NCBI GenBank assembly: GCA_024291935.2
Contig: CM044315.1
Coordinates: 52,984,385-53,048,384, forward strand
Source of the DNA: Okapia johnstoni
Taxonomy: Eukaryota; Chordata; Mammalia; Artiodactyla; Giraffidae
Length of the DNA stretch: 64,000 nucleotides
Direction of reading: 5' to 3'
Position numbers and translations under genes: made by a program. Below are positions 56,964 to 64,000 of the stretch, piece after piece (position 1 is the stretch's first letter; every line of letters begins with the position of its first letter). Under the pieces are notes generated by a model that did no database searches, was not told the origin of the DNA, and saw only the letters and a list, made by a program, of their open reading frames with translations.

Positions 56964-58129
56964 AAATTGCCAACATCCGTTGGATCATCGAAAAAGCAAG
57001 AGAGCTCCAGAAAAATATCTAATTCTGTTTAATTCACTATGCCAAAGCCTTTGACTGTGTACATCACAACAAACTGTGAAAAATTCTTAAAGAGATGGGA
57101 ATACCAGGCACCTTACCTTCCTCCTGAGAAATCTGTATGCCGGTCAAGAAGCAACATTTAGAACTGAACATGGAACAACAGACTGGTTCCAAATCAGAAA
57201 AGGAGCATGTAAAGGTTGTATATTGTCATCCTGCTTATTAAAATTACATGCAGAGTACATCATGTGAAATGCTGGGCTGGATTAAACACAGGCTGGAATC
57301 AAGATCGCTGGGAGAAATATCAATAACTTCAGATATTTAGATGAAATCACCCTTATGACATAAAGTGAAGAAGATCTAAAGAGTCTCTTGACGAAAACGA
57401 AAGAGGACAAGGAAAAAGTTGGCTTAAAACTCATCAATCAGAAAACTAAGATCATGGCATCCGGTCCCATCACTTCACGGCAAATACATGGGGAAACAAT
57501 GGAAACAGTGACAGATTTTAGTTTGGGGGGACTCCAAAATCACTGCAGATGGTGACTGCAGCCATAAAATTAAAAGACACTCGCTCCTTGGAAGCAAATC
57601 TATGACCGACCTAGACAGCGTATTAAAAAGCAGAGACATCACCTTGCTGACAAAGGTCAGTCTAGTCAAAATTATGGTTTTTCCAGTGGTCATGTATGGA
57701 TGTGAGAGTTGGACTGTAAAGAAACCTGAGTGGCAAAGAAGTAATACTTTTGAACTGTTGCATTGGAGAAGACTCTTGAGAGTCCCTTGGACTGTGAAGA
57801 GATCCAACCAGTCCATCCTAAAGGAAAACAGTTCGGAATATTCATTGGAAGTACTGATGCTGAAGCTGAAACTCCAATAATTTGGCCACCTGATATAAAG
57901 AACTGACACACTGGAACAGACCTGGAAAAGACACTGATGCTGGGAAAGATTGAAGGCAGGAGGAGAAGGGGACGGCAGAGGATTAGATGGTTGGATGGCC
58001 ATCACCGACTCGATGGACTTGAGTTTGAGCAAGCTCCAGGAGTAGGTGATGGACAAGGAAGTCTGTTGTGCTGAAATCCATGGGGTTGCAAAGAGTTGGA
58101 TATGACTGAGCAACTGAACTGAACTGAAC
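56964..58129 (+). mobile_element. BovB LINE, 3' 1.17 kb, sense, inserted in another BovB
   Basis: Sense BovB from the RT region (GCCAACATCCGTTGGATCAT) to the tail GACTGAGCAACTGAACTGAA with ACTGA units. The short direct repeat ACTCTGCA at about 56956-56963 and 58128-58135 marks the target site. Plus frame 57602-57880 (92 aa) keeps a YGCESWT motif. The upstream RT part is full of stops, and the YADD position near 57330-57350 is not intact. The 212-codon minus frame at 57475-58113 is antisense. Confidence 0.95.
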
Positions 58130-58370
58130 TCTGCATATATGTCAAATAATCAGGATGATATCATACAGCCTTGACATATTCCTTTCCCAAATTTGAACCA
58201 GTCTGTTATTACATGTCTGGTTCTAACTGTTGCTTCTTGACCTGCATACAGGTTTCTCAGGAGTCAGGTAAGGTGGCCTGGTATTCCCATCTCTGAGAAC
58301 TCCAATTTGTTGTGATACACACAGTCAAAGGCTTTAGCATAGTCAATTAAGCAGAAGTAGATTTTTTTTT

Positions 58371-58383
58371 GGGGGGGGGGGGG
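58371..58383 (+). repeat. G13 homopolymer after T9
   Basis: Nine T (58362-58370) then thirteen G, inside antisense BovB where other copies read a T-run and then CTGGA. Either a local mutation or an assembly or base-calling artefact. Confidence 0.8.
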
Positions 58384-58740
58384 AATTCTCTTGCTTTTAC
58401 TATGGTCCAATGGATGTTGGCAACTTGACCTCTGGTTCCTCTGCCTTTTCTAAATTCAGCTTGAACATCTGGAAGGTTTCAGTTCACATACTGTTGTGGC
58501 CTAGCTTGGAGGATTTTGAGCATTACCTTGCTAGCATGTGAAATGAGTGCAATTGTGCAGTAGTTTGAACATTCTTTGTCATTGCCCTTCTTTGGGACTG
58601 GAATGAAAACTGACCTTTTCCAGTCCTGTGACCACTGCTGAGTTTTCCAAATTTGCTGACATTGAATGTAGTGCTTAAACAGCATTATCTTTTAGGATCT
58701 GAAATAGCTCAGCTGGAATTCTAGCACCTTTACAAATAGT

Positions 58741-58916
58741 AATGCAATATATAATATCAGCATCTATATTTGAATACCCATCTCTGTCTCTTGTTATTAT
58801 CCAGCATCAATTAACTCATGTACCACTAAAAAGTCTACAGAATTCAGACACCAACAGGTTATATCCCTCCTTGGTAATTGGTTGATGTTTAAATATTCTA
58901 CTGTTTTCTAAGACTC
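58741..58916. other. No recognised feature
   Basis: Short unassigned stretch. Confidence 0.5.
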
Positions 58917-58985
58917 TTTTTTTGATTTATTTTTTATTTTAATCGGAGGCTAATTACTTTACAATATTGTGGTGGTTTTATACAG
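58917..58985 (-). mobile_element. Very short L1 3' end, antisense
   Basis: T-rich start, then AATCGGAGGCTAATTACTTT and ACAATATTGTGGTGGTTTTA: the complement of the extreme L1 3' end. Confidence 0.8.
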
Positions 58986-59291
58986 TTACTTAATCTGTTT
59001 ATGTTAACAATTAAAATTTTCTAAAACAGATCTTCCTCAATGTAATAAGTAGTAAGAGAAAGCTAGAGCAGTAACATAAGCATTCTAAAAATTTATGATC
59101 CTAGATGTTTATGTTACATTATTTTTCTTTGTACTTATTTTTTCTAAAGAAAATACATATGTTGAGAAAAACAATTTTGAAAGCAGAACTTCATTTCACA
59201 ACTCTCACAACACCAAGAAGGATAATAATAATAGTTGCTATAGGTTACTTTAACCTCTGTTAAATTCTTTGGCATTAGTACATCTTATTTT
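58986..59291. other. No recognised feature
   Basis: AT-rich, nothing assignable. Confidence 0.5.
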
Positions 59292-59386
59292 CTTTTTTGT
59301 TTAATTTTTATTGAAATATAGTTGATTTACAATATTTTTTTAGTTTCAGGTGTACAGCATAGTGACTCAGATATATATATATATAT
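59292..59386 (-). mobile_element. L1 3' end fragment, antisense, with (AT)n
   Basis: TTTTTATTGAAATATAGTTG, ATTTACAATATTTTTTTAGT, TTTCAGGTGTACAGCATAGT, then an AT run at 59370-59386. Confidence 0.75.
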
Positions 59387-59387
59387 C

Positions 59388-59572
59388 TGGGAAATATTGA
59401 GGGCAGGAGAATGGGACATCAGAGGATGAGATGGCTGGATGGCATCAATGGTGCAATGGACATGAACTTGGGAAAACTTTGGGAGATGGTGAGGGACATG
59501 GTGGCCTGGTATGCTGCATCCACGGGGTCTCAAAGAGTTGGACACAGCGTTATTGAATAAACAACAAATATG
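59388..59572 (+). mobile_element. BovB 3' end fragment, sense
   Basis: GGGAAATATTGAGGGCAGGA, GGATGAGATGGCTGGATGGC, GGCCTGGTATGCTGCATCCA, CAAAGAGTTGGACACAGCGT. The 72-codon minus frame here is antisense. Confidence 0.9.
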
Positions 59573-59640
59573 TAGGTATACATGTAGGTTTAGATATAGC
59601 TATATATAGATATTCTTATTAGACATATCTATATATCTAT

Positions 59641-59958
59641 TTGCTTCCCTGATAGCTCAGTTGGTAAAGAATCCACCTGCAATGTGGGAGACTCTGGTTC
59701 AATTGCTGGGTGGGGAAGATCCACTGGAGAAGGGATAGGTTACCCACTCCAATATTCTTGGGCTTCTCTTGTAGCTCAGCTGGTAAAGAATCTGCCTGCA
59801 ACGTGGGAGATCTGGGTTTGATCGCTGGGTTCAGAAGATCCCCTGGAGAAGGGAATGGCTACCCACTCCAGTATTCTGGCCTGGAGAATTCCATGGACTC
59901 TATATTCCTTGGGGTCGCAAAGAGTCAGACTTGACAGAGTGACTTTCACTTCACTTCA
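59641..59958 (+). mobile_element. Dimeric Bov-tA2-type SINE, sense
   Basis: Two heads (GCTTCCCTGATAGCTCAGTT; GGGCTTCTCTTGTAGCTCAG near 59760), each with a loop and GAAGAT block, then one BovA end and the TTTCACTTCACTTCACA tail. Same architecture as 37048-37358. Confidence 0.94.
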
Positions 59959-59979
59959 CATAGATAGATAGATAGATAG
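59959..59979. repeat. (GATA)n microsatellite at the SINE 3' end
   Basis: About five ATAG units immediately after the SINE tail. Confidence 0.85.
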
Positions 59980-59999
59980 GAATATAAAAAAAGAATATA

Positions 60000-60480
60000 T
60001 CATATTGTGGTGCTCTAGTGTTGAGTGCATAACTGTTTATAACTGTTACCTCTTCTTCACGGATCAATCCCTTTTTCATTATGTAGTGTCCTTCTTTGTC
60101 TTTTATAACAGTGTTTTAAAATGTATTCTGCCTGATATGAGTATTGCTATTTCAGCTTTCTTTTGATTTCCATTTTCATGGACTATCTTTTTCTATCCCC
60201 TCACTTTTGGTCTGTGTGTTTCTCTAGATCTGAAGAGGGTCATTCATAGACAGTGTATAGATGTGTCTTATTTTTGTTTCTATTCAGCCATCCATGTCTT
60301 TTGGTTGGAGCGTTTAAACTGTTTACATTTAAGGTAATGATTGATGCATATGTTCTCATTGCCATTTTGTTAATTATTTTAAATTTGTTTTGGTAGGATT
60401 TTTCTTGAAACTTCTTGCCCTGTGCCTCCATCCTCTTCCCAAGTTCTTGGATCATCTTTCCAATCATCAGTAAGAATCAT
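60000..60480 (-). mobile_element. L1 ORF1/ORF2 junction fragment, antisense
   Basis: Minus-strand L1. The 75-codon frame at 60467-60240 starts with a coiled-coil-like piece of ORF1 (MIQELGKRMEAQ) and continues into the start of ORF2, with the endonuclease motif TLNVNSLNAPTKRHG. The endonuclease region follows to about 60000. Joining ORF1 to ORF2 directly means most of ORF1 and the intergenic part are deleted. The L1 may extend unclearly to about 60710. Confidence 0.82.
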
Positions 60481-62084
60481 TTCTAGATTAGATTGGCTAT
60501 CTCCAGTTCAATTAGTTTTGGTTCTGGAATTTTATCTTGTTCCTTCATCTGGAATATATTCCTTTGCAATTTCATTTTAAGTTTCTATTTGTATTTTATA
60601 TACATAATAGCTTAGTTATGCTTCTTGATCTTTGATATGCGGCCTTTTGTATGGGATGTCCTGTGAGTCCCTGTGGTACACTCACCTCTCATCACCCAAG
60701 GACCAGGGTAGGTTGCAGAATTAAATGAATATGAATAATTTTAATTCATTTAATTTAATTCATTTCCCACAATTATATTTGTTTTACTGAATTCTTCATA
60801 ATTCACAACTCTCATGCCCTTATATAACTTTTTATAGGCTATAACTCTGAAGTTATCTTATGAACACTTTGCAAGCTTTCTGCCAAATACTGAAATATAG
60901 AATTAATATTCTCATTAGTTTATAAATACCTTTTACACTTTTTAAAAGTGTCATACAAGGTAACTTGACCTATTCTGGCACATGATTCTCTGAAATGAAG
61001 GTATACATTGGTTAAAGATATTAAGAAATACAACACTGAATAGATAACTCAATCTTTCTAAAAACTGTTTATTAATGATTATATACATGTGTTGTCCAAA
61101 TGCAGAAATCTGCTAAAAAATTCTATGGTGGAGTTTATTTTTCTAAAGAATCTACATGGTCTCTAGTTGCTCTTCCACCTACATCAGTCATTGTGTCAAC
61201 CTCCTGTTTCTTTGTGGCTGCCCCATAAGAAAGAAAGAAATTACATAGGTTGAGTTACCCCCAGAGACACACTGAAGCCAATAATCTTGCTAACATTTGC
61301 TCTTGTATCAAAGGCCAAGGCAGCTCTCCAGGCAGGCAGGCAGCAACCCACATTTTCCTGCTTTACTTTCACAATGAGGGAAATGCATTCATATTTCCAC
61401 TGGCAGGAATTCAGGTAGCCATTATGAGTGGTGTGGTATCCAAATGGAGAAGAATAGGCAATAAAAATTTCATCATAATGATAAGATATTACAGTAAAAT
61501 GAAATTACTCTCTACAAGACTGTAAGACACGAAGAGGTGTGGATAAAAGGAGGTAAAATGGAACTTTTCCTGTTGCCTAAATCATCAAAACCCAGATCAA
61601 AGAAATGAAAAATGCAAATTGTTGTGGGGCAAACAGTTCCTTTAGGGCTTACTAAAAGAGGGGCATAACCAGCCTTGCTATCACCAGGAACCTCCTCAAC
61701 ATTCTGATTTTTAGCCTGAAAATGATCAAGAGGGGTGTGTGTGAAGTGGATATTCCCTGGATCACTGTGTTCATCCTCACCTAACTCTAGGTCAAGTTAG
61801 CAGGTATCTAAAATGTTAGCCCATAAAGATTAAGGGTGCCTAACAAACACAGTGATTTTCATTTCATTATTCCACTGATCACACCTCAAATATGCTGATT
61901 TGAGCTGAGCAGAGGAACAGAAGTATAGCTTTGGGGCCAAACTTTACGAAACAAGAGTATTTACACATTGGCTAATGTTAACACCACAAGGTGAATCAAT
62001 CTACCCCACCTATTAAACAAGACCATTATTGCAGTCTTTCAGAAAGTAATCTGAGTTTATTAACATTTCTGTATTAGGGATCTT
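60481..62084. other. Unassigned; repeat-poor
   Basis: 60481-60710 may be a degenerate L1 extension. 61100-62080 is less AT-rich with no assignable repeat. The 91-codon plus frame at 61250-61525 shows no domain motif and no supporting exon signals. A GGCA short tandem lies near 61331-61343. Confidence 0.45.
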
Positions 62085-62560
62085 TGATAAATAGAATTAC
62101 TAGTGTGTATAAAACACACACATATACACAGAGAGAGACAAACAGTTGAGAGAGAGAAGGAGGGAGAGAGAAAAAGAGGACGAGAGAAAGAGAAAGAGAG
62201 AAAAGGATTTGTAAAGAATGGGATTATGTGATTTTGGGAAGCTAGTATGTTTGAAATCTGCAGACTTTGTAGCCTGGCTGGAGACCCAGGAAAGAGCTGG
62301 TGCTGTAGTTCAAGCCGAAAGGCTATCTGCTGCAGAATTCCTTCTTCCTGTGGGAGGCTGATCTTTCATTACTTTCAGGTCTTTAACTGACTAGATGAGC
62401 CCTACCCACATTACAGAGAGCAATCTGCTCAACTCAAAGTCTGTGGATTTAAATGAAAATATCATACAAATACACTCTCACAGAAACATGAAGAGTAATG
62501 TTTGACTATATATAAGGGGAACCAAGTTGACACATAAAATTGACCATCAAACTTCTTATC
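62085..62560 (+). repeat. Ancient interspersed repeat, family not named
   Basis: Ordered blocks: TTAGGGATCTTTGATAAATA, GAGA-rich expansion, CTGGCTGGAGACCCAGGAAA, GCTGGTGCTGTAGTTCAAGC, TTTAACTGACTAGATGAGCC, ACAGAAACATGAAGAGTAAT, AAGTTGACACATAAAATTGA. This matches a common mammalian repeat of about 450 bases that I recognise but cannot name with confidence. Confidence 0.6.
62117..62208 (+). repeat. Purine-rich (GA)n tract
   Basis: About 90 bases dominated by GAGA and GAAA units on the plus strand, with a few interruptions. It sits inside the old repeat, where such families carry a short GATA or GA run. Confidence 0.85.
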
Positions 62561-63156
62561 ACAATTGTGAATTTTATGGTCAAGTCTTCTCCATTTGGAT
62601 GCCAGGAGCAGGATGCTGTACAATTGACTATGTTCCACATGAATGTCTGAATTTCCTGACAGTCAGGGGAGATTGGAAATAATTACATTTGAGCCACTTT
62701 ATGGTACCTTCATGAAAAATTGTCCTTCTATGTAAAATACTATAGCAACAACAACAGTATGTTATACTGCCAAGAATTACTGAGTCAGATCTTGCAAATC
62801 AGGGAACTGTGCCATGAGTGGACCCATAGTCCTTCCAGAAGAACTTATTAATGTGCTCCAGATCATTGGCACACACACCACACAGGATATCTCTGTTGGC
62901 CAGAAAAGCTATTGCAGCCAACCATGAACAAAATCTACTAATATAAAAGCATACGTAACTTTTGCTGTCCCACCAGTGCATCCTAATACACTGCAGGACG
63001 CAGAATTTAGAGGAGATAGGGAGATGAGATGTCTCAAAGACAAACATGTTTCTCTCTTTCACCTCTAAATTTGGAGGGTATAGAAACAATATTTTCAGAT
63101 GGCAGAGAAACGGAAAAGTGTTGAATTGAAGATGAAGTTCAAGATTAAAACCACAT
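62561..63156. other. Unassigned; holds a 96-codon minus frame
   Basis: The minus frame at 63089-62799 (96 aa) lies outside recognised repeats. It is rich in F, C and W, with no signal, domain or family that I recognise. A 38-codon plus frame from about 62814 overlaps it. There is no promoter, splice or poly(A) evidence, so I do not call a gene. Confidence 0.4.
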
Positions 63157-63622
63157 AGATTCAGTTCAGTTCAGTCGCTCAGTCATGTCCAACTCTTTGC
63201 CACCCCATGAATCGCAGTATGCCAGGCCTCCCTGTCCATCACCAACTCCCGGAGTCCACCCAAACCCATGTCCATCGAGTCGGTGATGCCATCCAGCCAT
63301 CTCATCCTCTGTCGTCCCCTTCTGCTCCTGCCCCCAATCCTTCCCAGCATCAGCGTCTTTTCCAATGAGTCAACTCTTTGCATGAGGTGGCCAAAATATT
63401 GGAGTTTCAGCTTCAGCATCAGTCCTTCCAATGAACACCCCCTACTGATCTCCTTTAGGATGGACTGGTTAGATCTCCTTGCAGTTCAAGGGACTGTCAA
63501 GAGTCTTCTCCAACACCACAGTTCAAAAGCATCAATTCTTTGGCGCTCAGCTTTCTTCACAGTCCAACTCTCACATCCATACATGACCACTGGAAAAACC
63601 ATAGCCTTGACTAGATGGACAG
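63157..63622 (-). mobile_element. BovB 3' end, antisense
   Basis: From the tail (CAGTTCAGTTCAGTCGCTCA) to TAGCCTTGACTAGATGGAC, where it is 5'-truncated. Very close to the other copies, apparently a young insertion. The 127-codon plus frame at 63268-63651 is antisense and the minus frames at 63183-63743 are partial sense remnants. Confidence 0.96.
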
Positions 63623-64000
63623 TACTAGTTGAAAGTGACAAGGAGTTCTGAAATCTACCCAGTATTTTTTTTTTTTTTGAGATAACAAAATGTGTTGTGA
63701 AATATAGTTGAAATGAATGGAGTAAAATAAATAAATAAAGCACGTTGATGATTTATTAATTTTGAGCACAATAAATTAGTATACTTGTAAGTGGATGGGC
63801 AGCATTATGTTATCTATCTATGGTAGCTAAAGCTCCTCACTTCCTCCAGCAGATATTTCCCTTCGCATTATTTTAGTGGAAGCAATCTGTTTCCTCAGAG
63901 AATTTCTCTGCAGCCCCATCGTCCTGCTGATTCTATACATCATTGTGTCCCATCATCTCAGACAGAAGTCTTACTACTTGAGCCAGAATAGCTCAGTCAT
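63623..64000. other. No recognised feature apart from a poly(T) run
   Basis: A T14 run at about 63665-63678; otherwise nothing assignable to the end of the window. Confidence 0.5.

Larger units (their letters stand above)
56546..58740 (-). mobile_element. BovB RT region, antisense, split by an opposed BovB
   Basis: Two collinear antisense pieces, 56546-56963 (TTGACTAGACAGACCATTGT to GATGTACTCTGCA) and about 58130-58740 (CTCTGCATATATGTCAAATA to CAGCTGGAATTCTAGC). The 3' end of this element is missing at the left. The break is occupied by a plus-strand BovB. A T9G13 run replaces a normal segment at 58362-58383. Confidence 0.94.

Noticed and set aside
57475..58113. 212-codon open frame as a protein gene
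   Set aside because: It is exactly antisense to a BovB copy, and similar antisense frames appear over other BovB copies; there is no gene structure.
63268..63651. 127-codon plus frame
   Set aside because: Antisense to the BovB at 63157-63622 and ending just past it.

Overview
The window looks like nuclear DNA from a ruminant, most likely a bovid. The diagnostic sign is a dense set of ruminant-specific retroposons: BovB (RTE-type) LINE copies, tRNA-headed Bov-tA SINEs, dimeric Bov-tA2-type SINEs, and BovA/BOV-A2 SINEs with an (AGC)n tail. These lie on an older mammalian layer of L1, L2, MIR, CHR, MER5A-like and MaLR-LTR sequence. The species cannot be decided from sequence reading alone. The DNA is AT-rich, with no CpG-island-like stretch and no recognisable exon series.

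I found no protein-coding gene, rRNA, functional tRNA, CRISPR array or bacterial-type operon. Nearly every open reading frame over about 60 codons lies in a retroposon, often antisense to it. The longest, 212 codons on the minus strand near 57.5-58.1 kb, is an antisense frame of BovB. The best real coding remnant is a minus-strand BovB reverse-transcriptase fragment at 16.6-17.3 kb, with a YADD catalytic motif and one in-frame stop between its two parts.

Layout. 0-4 kb: mostly unassigned sequence with one BovB 3' end. 4-8 kb: a plus-strand L1 broken by SINEs, then a minus-strand L1 broken by a BOV-A2 and a MaLR LTR. 9-13 kb: a Bov-tA with clear target-site duplications (TSDs), then several L1 fragments in both orientations. 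15.7-21.2 kb: an ancient minus-strand L1 5' region split by two BovB copies, one of which is split by a Bov-tA. 25.6-29.3 kb: another old minus-strand L1 with two BovB inserts. 31.8-32.2 kb: a short interstitial telomeric repeat. 34-38 kb: MIR and SINE cluster. 40.5-41.9 kb: a BovB holding a truncated L1. 43.1-43.7 kb: nested short inverted repeats around SINEs and a CA repeat. 46.8-48.3 kb: dense SINE and microsatellite cluster. 50.3-51.8 kb: L2. 52.7-53.2 kb: a MER5A-like element split by a BovA. 56.0-58.7 kb: an L1 end next to a BovB split by an oppositely oriented BovB. 59.3-60.5 kb: L1, BovB and SINE mix. 62.1-62.6 kb: old repeat with a purine-rich tract. 63.2 kb: a last BovB.

The elements do not work together as a system; the window records successive retroposon insertions in a gene-poor intergenic or deep-intronic region. 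The most notable items are the opposed BovB-in-BovB nest, the interstitial telomeric repeat inside an older element, the 43 kb fold-back cluster, an odd T9G13 run, and an unexplained coding-like patch at 35.7-36.1 kb. I saw no convincing new biological system.
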